Made by a program: the position numbers and the translations under genes. A model generated the notes under the pieces. It saw only the letters and a list, made by a program, of their open reading frames with translations, made no database searches and was not told where the DNA came from. A stretch of 64,000 nt of DNA from Nipponacmea schrenckii (lineage: Eukaryota; Mollusca; Gastropoda; Lottiidae), in assembly GCA_030562195.1 (NCBI GenBank), contig JAUJPP010000005.1, positions 38,117,106 through 38,181,105 on the forward strand, read 5' to 3'. Each line of letters opens with the position of its first letter. Position 1 is the stretch's first letter. Positions 22,801 to 37,800 of the stretch are shown in pieces.

Positions 22801-25800
22801 AGACATTATGTTGGTGTGGTATCAGTTCTGTAGATCCATCTTTAATGGCCGAGGTTGTAATTAGACTAGCTATGTTATATGAAAGTTCAGCTTATCTAGA
22901 TACTTCTGAAGGTGAGAAATATTAACATATTAATCTGACATGTTCTGGAAGCTGGAATTCAGATAACTTTCAACAATCTGATTGTCCTTTGAACAATGTA
23001 TTTGTCCTTTGGACAATGTAATTGTCCTTTGAACTATGTAATTGTCCCATTGATTCTTCTGAAAATCATCACTACTCTGGTAAAGAAAGTATCCTGTACA
23101 CTTTGCATATTGCAATTGCAGCAGCAATTAATTTTCCTTAGGGAAGGGATTAAAGTCAATGCACCAAAGGAATATTCTAGATCGATCCACATTAAAGCAA
23201 AAGTATATATTTCCCTTTGGCCTGTTTTATTATTGAAATGATTTTGAAAATTAAAGGTTTGGGACTCGGTAAGGGATCTGTATCCGAAGGAAAGTCCAGT
23301 AGTGAACCAAGTTTTATCTTTAATAACGTTATCAAGGGTAGGATTATCCATCCAATTCTGGTCTTTCTTTGATTCTGTAATGATTTTATTTCAACTTTTG
23401 TTTTTGTTTTTTTTCTATTTTTAAGCGTAATATTGTGGATTTTGTTTGTTATAAATCTTGTTGATTTGAGTTTGAGATTTTGTTTGTTATAAATCTTGTT
23501 GATTTGAGTTTGAGATTTTGTTTGTTATAAATCTTGTTGATTTGAGTTTGAGATTTTGTTTGTGTTTTATGTGTTAATTGAAGTTTTATAATTTTAGATA
23601 AGTCTTGTGATCACAACCTAAATAACATTCGTCATTATTCTCAATCTTATTCTGTCAATATATATTTTTCTCTCTTTAATTTCTGGTGATAGGTTTATTA
23701 CAATTTAACTCAGCTAATAAACATGTTATTTATATTATGAAAAAGAAAAATCGAATAAGATACATTATATTATAATTTGTTAAAATAGTTTGTCAAAAAT
23801 GTATTGATTCACATAATAAGCCTCTATATTGATTTGAGGCAAATGCTGACTGCTGTGTTATGGTCTTCTATATTTTCTTTCAGAAAAAGCTGGAATGAAG
23901 GATTCTAAAACAACATTGACCGATATTGGTTTGACAGAGCTAAACCACAGTCGTATCAGTATGATGTCATCACCAGCCAATCTTACAGCTAAAAAACAGC
24001 TAGAACAGGCTAAATCTATCCTAGATCTTGGCCTTAAAGATATGTCATATGCTAGACAAGCTGCAGCATTGAATGATGGGAAATTTATTGCTGATGTATG
24101 CTGGGTTAAGGTATGACATAACTTTATAATCTTTTAGTATCGGTTGTCAGGACCATATCTGCAATTACAACCTTTTTTCCATTAAAATTCTTTTCCATGA
24201 CCTTTGACCTAAACTTGAATCAATTTCTTCATAGTATACTTTTATTCCCCCAAATTTCAGAGTGTTTTAAATGATACATCTAAATTATTGCCAGGGGTAA
24301 GTCTTGATATTGTCAAACACAAAATACACCAAAATTTAATAATACCACACACTTATTGGTCATTCTGTTTTATTTCACTATGTTTTCTATTATACACTAT
24401 ACATATTTTCTATTAATACTTCTCACAATATATAATATGTAATGTTTTGTATATATTAAGTGATTTGTTGGTACAAGTGATGGACAGAAGAAAGAACTAT
24501 GCATACAATTTTTCTCCACCATATTTGGCTTGCAGAAAAAACATGAAAGGCCATAAAGAAAATGACAATATTAGTTAATTATGAGTAAGCAGTCTCTGGA
24601 ACTAGGTGACTAGTCTAGTGCACTGTAGGCCTACCACTCATGATAGCATTTCAATGATGTCATTGTCTGGGTTGTGGGTCATTGAGATAAACTGAGAGTG
24701 AATTAAATTATTATTATTATTATTCAGCCATTTGATTTAAAAACTGTACATTGAAAATATGTTTTTGCCATATATTTTTCATTTCATGGCATTGTTTGTC
24801 ATCAGTAGCCAAATCTGAGAAATAGCTATATATAATAGTATATAAAAAATCAACATGAATGTGTTTTTGTAGGAATTAAATCCAGAAGTGTTTGTTCATC
24901 AGATGAACCGCGAAGTAACAGAAGTTGATGAAGATGGTGATGAATTAGTACCTGACTCAATGAAAGAATCACCAACTACTGTGTGGAATACAGTTAAAGA
25001 TCTCCATCTTGAATTAATTCTAATGCATCACAGAGTCTCTTTAAAACTGGCTACTCTTAAACAATTAGGTACCATCTTGTATAGTTTCCTATTTCTCAAA
25101 TTCTGAAACATACAGAAATAGAAAGATGTCACTCACCCATAAAATCAAGGTCACTAGATGAAGAGCATAATTATTTGAAAACCTAGTAATAACCATGCAC
25201 TGAGTATATTTTATAAGCTTGTTGACTTGATTGCGATAGAACCATCATGCATCATGAAAGACTATTGACTATCTGTTTTTTGTTTACAGATGCTGCATCA
25301 AAACCAAAATCACAAAATCAAAAACCAAAGGAGAAAGACAACAAGGAAGAAGCTCGCATGGTAAACATTATTTATTCCAGCCTGGTAGTGGCTCTCATCA
25401 ATTTGGCACAGAGTTTACTTTCGTTCATACAGCTTGTACCTGTTTCTGATCCAAGGATCCTAAGTAATCTCAATAATTCTTTTAGTGGAATTGTGGATCT
25501 GTTGCTTGTCCACAGACCCATTAAATGTAACTAAGGGAGGTAATATTCATCTCCGATCAATCATTCCTGCTGTCTTCATTGATTGATTTATTCTTTCAGG
25601 ACAGTAATAAATCTCTGAAATCAACAGAAGACTATGAGAATATATTGAATTTTGAAGATTTAACAGCTCAGTGTAAGAAGAACTATATATTTAAAGCCTT
25701 GTTATTTATGGAAAATGCTCTACTCTCAACCTCTGGGGTATCATATAATGGTAAACAGAAAAAACTACTACAGGTACAGTAAAACAAATTAAGTTTGGTG

Positions 25801-28800
25801 ATATGAAAGAAAAGACACTACACTGTTCATTAAATTGCGTCATGTTATTATTGTTTTGTTCCTTATCTTCCATTGCATTGCCCCATTGAATGTTAGACAA
25901 GAACAAGTCCTTGTGTATTGGACCTAATTCTGACCCATGTAAAATAAAGAGTTTATTATTAGTATTAATGAATTCAAATGTCAGTAGTGTTGTGTTAGGG
26001 AGTGAGTTTTCCAGGATGTGTTTGATTCGAAGAACAAACACCTCAATGAAATTCTGACAAGTCTCTATTCAGGCTCTCCCAAGGGAGATAAATCACAAGA
26101 TCACCATTCATTTCATTTCATTTGTAGAAGATTACAATAATACTTTTTATTGATACAATTTCAGGAATCATTAGCCTTAATTCAGAAAGCCCAGATGGAA
26201 GAAAAAAGAATATTTTTAGAGAATAGAACGTATCCTGAAGATGTGAGACCATCTAAAGTTCCTCCTCCACCTATATTATTGTGTCGTACTGATACTACTA
26301 TGGTGTTTAAACCTGCTACATTTATACCTGTAACTGGGGAGAAGGTAGGAATCATATACATGTATTTATATTTATACAAACTAATTAATGAGTGATGGCA
26401 ATGTGACGATATTATCATAGTTAAAACTCCCCGGTGCCCACTGCATGATATTGTCTTTCATAAGACCAAAAAAGAAGCAACAAAATTTACAATAGTAATT
26501 CCTTTTTTGTTTAACCGAATTTTTTTGTTTAACTAAATTTTTGTTTCATCTCTTTCTATTCTCCTTTATTTTGATGATCTCACCTTTTTTGTATAGACAA
26601 TTTTATACAATTTTGTACCAATGTGTACAAATATTGTTTGATTGTGCTTTCTTTCATGACTAGAAATACTCAAATAGGACAGACTAAGTTTTCTATTCTA
26701 ACTATGATACAGGTGGGATGGTACATTTTTTATGGACGTAATGTATCATTGAAAATAGCTGATATTCCTACCACTTTTTTATCTAATGTTAATAAGGTTT
26801 GATCTATTCTCTTTCTTTTCTCTTTCTTTTCTCTTTCTTCATGTTCTTATTTATTCTATCCTCTTTCACTGGTCTCTTCTCCGTTCAGGTTTATTATCAG
26901 CATCAATGAATGTTCATTTTCAATCTTGCAAGTACCCTGACCCCTTGACAATAATTTTACTTGAGCTACAATACCATTGTGGAATAAATGCTTTATGATA
27001 TTGATATTGATAACTTTTCTTAGTATAATACTGACAAATTGTCTTTTTTTAAAATTATGTTTCCCTTGCTAAAAATTACCCATAACTTTATTTCCTTGTC
27101 ACTTATAAATGTTGTTCAAGTCTTGTATTATTTTCTTTTTTTGTATATTATTCTTCATGTTTCTATTTGACTATCATGTTTATTTACCAGTCAAATCAGA
27201 ATTTCCTGTCCTATTTTTGGTTTATTGATCATTATATTTGTTTTGCTTGTGATATTTAGGAAAACTATGAAATAAGTATTTTCTATAACAGGTGGCTTGG
27301 TTCCGTATATATGCTCGTAATTCTACAGGAAGTAACGTGAAAGTTCGTCTGAATGATTATCACCTACCAGGAACTGGGAATCAGGTTAGATTTCTACATC
27401 TTATAATTTATAATCATGACAGATTACAGTATAAATTATATTTATAATATGATGATAAATATATGATAATGATATTGAATATATATTAATGTTGATATTA
27501 TGTATTATAATGATATTGAATAATATGATATATCAAATATAAAGTGATATTTGAATACCATTATGGAATATATTGATAATGATATTGTAGTGTGATGATA
27601 TTGAGTATAATTATGATGATGAAAAGTTAATTGATTTAACTGGATTCTTTTTAAAGTAAAATATAAACATGTCCACCAGTACATGATATTTAGAATAAAG
27701 ATTAACATTTTTGTTTTGAATTCTAGGTACCAGTAGGATATGATGAAATCACTGTAACTAGATTGATACCCAATGAACGTTATGTATTTGCTGTAGCTGC
27801 GTATGATGCTTCTGGAAAGATGATTGGAGGAATTGGTGAAACTAGTAAACCTATTCTAGCATGCCATCCTCTACCTATTCTTATGACTTATGCTTTCTTA
27901 GCTCAGGTATTATTTTGTGATACTTTCATACTCCATAGTGTTAATTTGAACAAATTTCCCTTCTTTGTTCATGTGTTTCCTGCCTTCAATTTTTCAATCA
28001 GGAGCAGAAAAATGAGATGTAAAACTTTTCCAATTATCTCGAGACCTCAGATACAAATTACTTCAAGTAGAGAATAACATTTTTCAATGGCAGATTGAAC
28101 TTTGGTCCTGCCCTGCCATAACAGGAACAACTAACATTTTATCAATATTTTCAGATCTCCTACCAAGTTGGATACTATGAAGTGACACGTCAAGCGTTTG
28201 ATGTTTTATGGGAACATTTTATAATGGAGAAACCAGCACCATGTGGAGTTACACATATTACCCCTGAGAAAAATGACTTTAAATTAACATTGCATAAGTG
28301 AGTATTGGTTTATTGCTGAACAAAGTAAACTTATATCTTGGAAGATATATGTTGAATGAGTTGGAGTGTTTTGGTATTTACCCATTCTGCATACCAGTTC
28401 ACTTTCTTAGATTTGATCAGTATCTCATATTTGGTTGCAAAAGATTCTTTGATTAGTTTCATTATTCCATAAATAGTTAATGTAAGCAGCTTATATGTAT
28501 ATGCATATTTCGCCTTTGATCACATTAACAGAGAAAAGAAACAGCCCTTCTATATATTCTATATGATCTAGCAGTTAAAATAACATTCAGTATTTTAAAT
28601 GACACAATCGAGGCATCTGAATTTCCTCAAAGAAAATCTAGTTCCAGACATTTATGTCTTCTGCTTTCAGATTAAACCAGCGCGCTCTCTGTCTGGCCTC
28701 TCCCGTTTTACTCCGACAGTTTCTATCCAGTATATTTGTCAACTGTGATGTTAGTATAAGAGAGGGAGAATTATTCTGTGATGTTGTTTGTAATAAAGGA

Positions 28801-31800
28801 CCTATGTTGAACAATCAGGTTAGTTCTCTAATTAATCATAACATGCTGTCCTTCTCTTTGTATTAGTTCTATAGTTGGTCAGTGAGTTAAACGCTTACAT
28901 TCTTACAAGGTATGACCATGGAAGTGCTGACATGTAAATAGTGTTGAGTCAGATTATGTGAATGAAACAATAAACTGACGCATGCTAAAGATCCCTCAAT
29001 GGTTGTAGGCTAATATCCCTATACCCTGCCCTGGCAAAGTTGCACTCTTCATGGCTTATTAGCTTAGTCAGCTGCAGAAAAGCAAGATGTGAAACTCCAT
29101 TTATGTTATTTTATTTCGTAGGTTTTGAGATGTTATTACATAGTCTTAAATACCGAAACCACTATTTTCTATGTTTCAGGTTTCTAGAATGTTGGAATGT
29201 GAGAGGTTAATTATTGCGATTGAATTAGCTGGCTGGTTGAATGAGGCTAACTTAGCTTTACAGGGGGTTATCCAGTGTTATGGTTTATTAGCACCATTAC
29301 TCTTTTATAGAATACCCAGTCAAAATGTTATCAAGGTACAATAATATCATTTAATATTGCTAAATGTATGATGGTTTTAGCCAGTGGGGATTCTAAGAAT
29401 TATAATCCTTTTACTTTTGCAAATTCATTAGACAAGGTTAATGTATACAAACTAAATTAAGAATTCAGATCAGAGTAATAGACAAAGTAAAAATTTCTGT
29501 TAATCTGGATGGGATGATAAATCTAGGCCCAGTGGGTTGTAGGAGGGATGCTGTTTTCATGACAATTTTCACCATTTGCTTTTCTTTGTGTCTTCCAATA
29601 ATAACATTGCCCTTTTAAAATCTGCAATATTAAAAAGGTAAATACATTCTTCTATTCCATTTGTAGATATTACAGAGAAGCCACTGTGTATTACAAGAAA
29701 TACCATCTGGATTGATATTAAAGAGACAGGGCCATATAGCTGATAGTTTACATCATATGACAGCCTGTATTACATACCAGATGGCTCGGGTAATATATTT
29801 ATAATACTGTGTACTATTTAATCTAATAAAATTATGCCAGATTAAGGAGAGTGTCAGAGTACTAATATCTGATTGATCAATGCAGGAAATCTTCACGTAA
29901 AGTATAACAGAACGTTGGTTCTTTACGTCATGAAGTCATTTGCTTGTATACTTTGAAAATGTCAGATGTGAGTTCTAATCTCGATCGGAGTGTGATAGTT
30001 AGATGACCTTGAATAAGTCTTCTTCACTCATAATTCCAGTCCACCCAGCTGTAAATGGGTACTGATAATCCAGGAAAGAGCAATGCCAAGAGGTTTGGCC
30101 AATGACCAGCTGGTAGAAATGATCCCTGTCACAGCGGAGTTGTGAACCTAAGTTTTTAGCCTTGTAAAATATAGTTGTTTCATATGTAACATATTGGTCC
30201 AAGGATTTTAAATATTCACCCTGACGAAACAGTTGTTTCATATGATACAAGAATATATATTTGGATCCAGATATAACCTCTACCAATTTCAAATTTTTAA
30301 ACAACATTTCACGATTCCAACTTATCATTGTAGTCATTAAGAACCTGGGGACAAAAAACTCTAGCTAACAATATAAACGAGGCTGGTAGGAAACTGTTGT
30401 CAATAGAAGGTCTTGATAAAGATAAACAACAACAAGATGCTGGTGATAAGGCTGTAGAACCATCAGAGAGTATGATCTTAGATACCAACATTGATCCAGG
30501 CATGATGACTCTACAAGCTATGAAAAGAAAACGTAAAGGGCGAAATGGTCCTGTCACATCTAAAGATGATATGGATGGTACTGTTAATGAAGAATTGAAG
30601 GCTTTAGAAGCTCACATACTGAGAATGACCAAAACTTGTAAGTTGTATTGTTATTGAGGGGAGTTACATTGTTGAAACTCAGATTTGTACTGATAAGCTG
30701 CAAAGCTGATAAAAGATTATTCAAGTTTGGAAAGTAAGCTTATTAATAATTATTGAAGGCACAATAAATGACTTTTAGGGTATTTATTGATATGCTTTTG
30801 ACTTTCAGTGTGACTTTTAGTCAGAAGTTTAAGTTTAAGATTTGTATTTGTCTGAAGGATTTATCAGATTGAAATTGCATAATTTTATATGATATAAAAG
30901 TATATTATTCTCAGAAATGGATTCTGAAACTTAATATTTTTCAGCTCAAAATGAAATGGAATTATCTGGTAATGAAGATCCTAATATACTTCATGCTTAC
31001 ATTGCTTTCTTACCTGCTAAAACGGCTTATAAAGAAGGTAAAAGTGCATTACTTTTGTAATTAATTCTATTTAACTCTGATAAGTAGAGAGCTTATATTT
31101 TAATCTTACTATAGGATTGTTATTCTGCAAACTTTTGAATTATTCTGGTCAAATTCTCTCCGAGCTAAGTTTACTTGAATAATAGTCAGACCCTATTAAT
31201 TGGTATTACGTCAATTTTACTATTTGTCCAACACAGACTGAGATAGCGCTTGCAAAACTGTTCATCTAAAATGATAAAAACTGTTTCAAATTTCTGTTTC
31301 ATGTTTGTTTTACAGTTCAGAAGTTTAAACGTAGAGCGAGATATTTAGAGTTTATTGTGCAGGTGGCTCAGAAAGGTTTAGTTGAAGGTTTATCGGAACA
31401 AGTTATAGATTGGTGTGAAGATTGTGTGAGTTGGTTAAACAAGTAAGTATATTGTCATGAACCAATGTTATACTTGATTGTTAATCTGAATCAAATGAAT
31501 GAACTTGTATAAGATAGTATGGTAATTCAAACTTGCAACAACTTGATCTTGTTACAATTTTGATATTCTGAGATTAATTATTTCTATGAATTCTGATAGG
31601 CCTGGAAAAGACGTAGATCCATAGTGATCTTGGGTCCCCTCACATTAATAGATAATTTATCTTTCTTCTAATTTCAGACGTAATGAGCAGATAATTGGAC
31701 ATAGAGCATTCATGTCCAAACAACCTGGAGCTATAACTGTTTCTGGAGATGATCCTAAAAAGTTTGCTGCTGCCATGGTGGAATATACTAAAGATAAAGT

Positions 31801-34800
31801 AAGTGTCAATATTACAAAATTCAAATAAGATCAGTTTGTTAGGTCAAATATTTGTATGTCATTACATTTAAAGAAATTTTGAGAAAGGCATACAGAAGTA
31901 GATATTTAAGGGCAACACCTGATTTTTCATTAATTTAGGAGCTTGGAAAGAACTTCAAGCTGTTCCTGTTAACCACTATGTTTAATATATATGATAATTA
32001 TTTCAGGATACAGGTAATAATAAAGGTAACAAACCACCTGCAACTAAGACTTCTACTACACAGGTTACTCCTAAACCTAAACGTAAAAAATATAGGGTAG
32101 GTGTTAACATTTCATAGATTTTATATCTGTAGATGACAAGCCTAGCTGTCAATCTTTACATCAGAGACAGAATCATTAGTAATTTTTCTAAATTGAAACA
32201 CGGTCATCATAATGAGTCATTTGCATCCATTACACAATGTTCTGTTTTTGTATTTCAGCCATTTAATAACTACTCCCATCTGTCTGATACAGCTAGACAT
32301 GCTCAAGAAGAGAAAGAAGCAAAGGTAGACTATTCCTTATCCTCTGTTTAAAATAGAAGGCTTAGATTTGTATTAGGGGGAAGATTAAAGTGGGAGTTTT
32401 CTTGCTGTGTATCGGAACAGGGTCCTTTATGGCTCCTACTTGCATTATACTAATTTTCGGTCAAATGCCTGTGGTTCCTGTAATTATGTATTTTCCTAAC
32501 TATATATTAATTGTATCTAAATAAAAACCTAATATTCAGTAGAAACTGACCTGCTCAATCATCAACAATCCTATTTTCTATTGCAGGCAGTTGAAACCCT
32601 TGGGCTGTATTTTAGTGATCTGTATAGAACTGCTGTGAAAAAGAAGAGATTGAGGAAAATTAACACTGAAGAACTTCCTTGGAAGAGTCAGGTATATGTC
32701 TTGTTTACATTTCACTTGAAAGTTTCCTTTATCTTTTAGATATGATTTGAAAAATTTTCAATTTTACCATCAGTATGATATTATATCTGATGGCTCTTTC
32801 ATATTTGTGCTTATATTTCCAGATGAAGATTGTATTAGGGTTGAGTTGTTTCCAGTCATTCTTACAGAAATTAGATAAAAGAGAAAAACTGATGGGAACA
32901 GCATCAAGTAATATGTATAAGTATGTGTAATGTCTTTGTGATTATAAAATTAAAGTATCCCTATGGTTGTATAACTGATATAATCTTGGTTGGTAATTTC
33001 TGAAAAAGTTCTGTCTGTTCAAATTCTGGGCATTTGTAAAACAGTATGGACCAGGGTATGCCTCATACAAAATTTATTTTCTATCCCTTTTTTTTGCCAT
33101 ATTGAAATCTGTCAATACTTAGTTTTTTTAGCCAAATATTGAATTCATTCTGATCCTGTCGTCATTTGTCAAACCCCCTGTTGATTCTATGAGCACAGCT
33201 CACCAATAGACCACTACCCAGGAATATCAGGTCTTAATTGAGAATAGTCTCCCTTGGAGAGCACACAAGATTACCTAAAGAAGATTATAGTGTCTTTATT
33301 TAAATTCAAGTTTTTCCTGTGTTCATAATAACCGTGTGATATATACTTTAAAACTTTGACTATCTTTAAAGGACATCGTACCTAGATCCTGAATGGTTTA
33401 CCTTTGAGTCAGCAGGAACTCTAGTAGTTAGCTGGGATGGGGGTCCTGCCAGACAGCCTTCCAGACCTGATATACTAGAACAAGATGATGGCCAACAACC
33501 AGTAGATTTGGCCATGTCTGGAGAGAAAAGGCAATCGACAGCTATAGAAATAGCTGCTGCTGCTGTTACAGGTATGTTAAATTTAGTTTATGGTCAACCT
33601 AAATTTAAATTGTTTAATTGGTGTATTTTTATCACACATTTCGTCTTTGTTAGCAAGTAACTGGTCCTAGATAAAACTTAATTACAATGTGACTGCAGTA
33701 CAGATTAGATTTCAATTGTTTAATTTGAATTTTTTTAGTTGGATCCGTAGCTCCAGCACAACGTGGTGGTCTGGTTCAACACTCACAAGAGTTTGATGAC
33801 ACACCTAGAACTTATCGTAGTGATATCAGTACTATACAGGAGACTGTACCATTACGTAGCTTGAGGAACAAAGAGGATGATATTAGCTTATTCACAACAC
33901 AGGCTACAATACAGGCTCTAAATAAAACTTTTACATATCTAAAACAATCACTGGTAAGTATACTGTAACACTGCTTAGTGATTTAGTGTTTAACTCTTCT
34001 ATTAATCAGTCAGGAGAAGAAAATTCTCATATTAAACAGTTTGTGAGTTTTATGTCTGTTTAAATAGGTGATCTTTTCCAATCATTCCAAGTTATAATCC
34101 TTATTTATCATTTCATTGGTTTAATCAATGATCATTAAAATTCAAATTTTTCCCCTTCTGAATTTTGATTTTTTCGATTTCATTACCATACTCAGAAATA
34201 AATGGACCTCAATAATCCTAATTCCTGTAACAATAACCTATGTTCGAATAAAAATCTAAATTGTTATTGATTTCTAATTCAGTATCTTATTTAAATTTGA
34301 ACAGATTTTGGCTCATAGAGGACATCACTGGACCCTTCTACAGAATGCCTGTAACAGTTTATGGAACTGTGCTCATACTGCCTTACTGAGAGCATCTACA
34401 ACCAACCAGGGACCAGAAGAAACAGGTCTATTCACTGTGGATACCCTACGAGCTCTAGTCTGGAAACCATTTTACCAATCAGTGGACTGTTTACTAGATA
34501 TGATGTATAAATTACAGATTAATTTAGAACAACAGGCAACTAAGGTAGGAACTAGAGTTGGTATGATATATATCGGTGAATCAATACATTGTAATACAAC
34601 ATGCTATGATATATCTTTTGTATCGTACAAATGAGTTAAACAAATATTTAAACAAAATGGTCCTGCAGTTAACCAAATCCTTTCTAAGAGACTGTTGAAT
34701 ATTCCTTTGAGTTACTGTATATCTATAATCCATGAATCTGGAAATGTTTTTATTATTGTGGAATTTGTATGTAAAAATATGTGGCATTTTTTACCAGTTC

Positions 34801-37800
34801 TTTGCATTTTGTTTGTCCTGAATGATAAAAAAGATCTGTAAATGGATATAATATTATAATTTAGGCTAAGAATAAAAGTAAAGTATTAGGAGAGTATTTT
34901 GAGAGCTGGTATGGTGATGTTAAGAAAGAGAAAGGTGGAGCTAGTTTAATGTTTGAACAACCTCTAGATGACCGCAGTGTTGTAGATGTTCGTTGGATAA
35001 GACGTTATATACTAAGAGTTATTGAAATGTTATATTATGAACAGAAGTGGGAGAAACTGGTTGATATTGCACTCAGATTTAATGCATTGAGCAAGTAAGT
35101 ATTTTAGAATAAAGTTGTTCTCAATTTGCTGGACTAATTGTTTCGAGTAAAGAAAGAAAGGACCATTACAAGGATAACAACTTAAGTTTGGGAGAATCTT
35201 TCTGCTAACTGGTCTTTGATAAAACTTCTTGGAATCGATCTATCTTTCCTTCTAAGTCGACCTAACCCTACCTACCTGTAAAGATTCCAACAAGGAAGCC
35301 CACTTTTTAAAAATTTGTTTTAAAGAGACCAATATATTTTCTTTGTTCACTAATATTTTAGTTATCGTTATGCTGAACAAGTGATACCTTTGATGGTTCA
35401 AGCTCAGAGGAAACTAGAGTTGATAGTAAAACAAGCAGGAGGTCCAGATCCACCTCAAAAACATTTTCAGATGGTCTTAAAACAGTTAGATGGTGTATTA
35501 TCAGCAAAAGATTATTTACAATGTCAATTGAAGATACAGGTAGATGGTAGAGATTTAAAACCTGTAGAACCTGGAGCTCATATTGATCCTCTTGGACATA
35601 ATGTCTATTCTGGTAAGTGGTAGTAAATACTTAAATACTTAATGAGGACCCGTTCTAAAAGTTTTACTAAAGTAGATTTAGCTATAGTAAAGATATATCA
35701 TAAACTTAAGGTCTTTAATATGTTGCATGCACTAATGAATTGCAATGATAGAAATTATACTGGACAGAATTTTTTCTTTCATGTTATTCATGTTAATGCT
35801 CATTATTCATAAAAATAATTGACCAATTGATAGTGTTATTTTATTTACAGAGCAAGATGCCAAGAAATTGATCTGTGTACCATTGGATTATGACTACAGT
35901 CTGGATACATTACGTCAAGTCTTAGACCAGTCACGATATGCAGCTCGTGCCCTTAGACACTCCCGTAAAATGTTGGTTTTATATCTTGCTGGACAGCAAA
36001 ATAGTAAGTTTCACCCGAATCTTCTTAGACTTAAACCTCTGATAAGTGTTACTGATGTTCATAGTTAAACCGTTCATTTTTCTTGATTTCACTGTTAGTT
36101 TGTTCAATGTTTATTGTAATCTGTTCATTGTTACTCTGTTCATTGCCAGACTGATCATTGTCCATTGCCAGACTGATCATTGTCCATTGCCAGACTGATC
36201 ATTGTCCATTGCCAGACTGATCATTGTTCATTGCCAGACTGATCACTGTTCATTGCTAGACTGATCATTGTTCATTGCCAGACTGATCATTGTTCATTGC
36301 CAGACTGATCATTGTTCATTGCCAGACTGATCACTGTTAATTGCTAAACAGTTTAATGTTCTTTGCTACACTGATTACTATTACATTTTAAATTTCTTGA
36401 AATATGTTGCCTAATATATAGTGTGGGGTATGAATAGAATATTATGTGACTTGAATTGAATGTTAACAATAAAATCCTTTATTTTTTTAAAATACCGAAA
36501 ATTGCTGATATTTTTTTTTTCAGACAATGAAGATCATACGATGCCTAAATCTCAGAGTAAAGTTGATTTTCTACCAAACACTGCCCATCCTGAACCTACA
36601 GTACCGTTAGATTTGGTGAAAGAAAAGTTTGAATCAACAGATGATATACAGACAGCACCTATACCTCGTTCACAGCTGACTTCTGTTATAGAATCTTATC
36701 AGAAAACTATTGGTATGGTGTATTTGATTGATACATTTATTTCCAGAGTACAAACTCTGAATTTGTATTAGATTTGTTTAGTATTTAAAAATATCTGATT
36801 AAATGGTTTCCTAAGTGCATTTGTGACTTAGGGCTGTAGCTATGAGAAAATTCTCTGTTCAATAGTGAAGAAGTAATTTTATCTGTCTTGCTTAGCGTAT
36901 TTCAAGTTGCAGTACTAACTAATAATGTGGGATCTCTATGCCATGTCCATTACCCATACAAAGATGGATGTGGTTAGACGAACAGATTACAACAGATGAA
37001 ACCTGGTTGTATATATGTGATTCAGATATTCTGTATCTTAGAAATAATCCATTTTTATTACATATATATTTAGATTCCCTGATGGCTAAGAACCAGAGAG
37101 GACTGGGTGCTCAAGCCATGTTTGAACTGGGTAATCTTTACTACCATACTAACAATATAAGGTATGTACTATAATTTTGGAGTAGTTTTGTATTGTTGGT
37201 GTATACTGACCTATTCATAAAGTACAGATCTTTTTTTGAAAAGGTGATTCAATGCCACTCTGAAACCATGTTTACCAACTATAATGTCTGGACCTGTTTC
37301 ACAAAATTTTTTAACAAAGATACAATCAAGATTTTAAGAAATACAGTAACCTAATTGGTTAATAAAAACTCAATTTTAGTGATTGACCAATCTAACCACT
37401 GGAACACTAAAATCATCATAAGTTAAGTTTTCGTGAAACAGACTCCTGTTGAAGAATATATATACTTTCATTGAGATTTTGTATTACATTTTTCTTTTCA
37501 GATCTACATTTAAATGGTGGTGTGAGGCATTGGATGTAATTTTAAACCTTACGGATGCTCTACACACCTGGAAATCAGTGGTAGCTGATAATGAAGATAT
37601 AAGTGGTGAATTGTTGTCTCGTTGTGGATTATGGGGATGTTTATTAGGTGGAATCATTAGCTCTAATATAGCTCAGTAAGTTTCAAAATTATTTTATTTC
37701 AATTAAGATTCTATAAAATTTGTAAAAAAATAAAGAGTTAAGGAGTAAAGTTAGCGAAACAAGGATTCTCTAAAGAGAAAGATTCCTTAACTCTTTATTT

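Larger units (their letters stand above)
16858..24110 (+). other. CFAP54: CFAP54 exons, block 1 (N-terminal conserved region)
   Basis: Exons by frame and splice consensus: 16858-17060, 17740-17845, 18072-18215, 18395-18566, 18869-18927, 19262-19405, 19573-19789, 19978-20179, 20467-20574, 20865-20977, 21329-21497, 21904-21986, 22407-22544, 22773-22911, 23884-24110. All phases join except inside 19573-19789, where the frame entering the exon hits TAA at 19768 while the conserved downstream peptide reads in the next frame. This block has the strongest similarity to vertebrate CFAP54. Confidence 0.85.
24261..37161 (+). other. CFAP54: CFAP54 exons, block 2 (middle)
   Basis: Exons: 24261-24296, 24873-25068, 25290-25360, 25600-25773, 26165-26344, 26713-26796, 27292-27384, 27727-27906, 28155-28297, 28671-28818, 29180-29335, 29667-29789, 30334-30637, 30945-31037, 31316-31442, 31678-31798, 32007-32096, 32259-32324, 32587-32691, 32823-32920, 33372-33571, 33739-33953, 34305-34544, 34865-35094, 35362-35612, 35851-36003, 36524-36712, about 36960-37161. 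Phases agree except between the last two. The Lys/Pro-rich segments at 25290-25360 and 32007-32096 look like disordered linkers between helical exons. Confidence 0.8.

Noticed and set aside
30000..30557. Minus-strand open frames opposite a CFAP54 exon
   Set aside because: They cover a SINE and the antisense of the exon at 30334-30637, whose sense frame joins neighbours in phase.
36119..36345. CRISPR-like array
   Set aside because: Units are contiguous with no unique spacers, and the DNA is eukaryotic.
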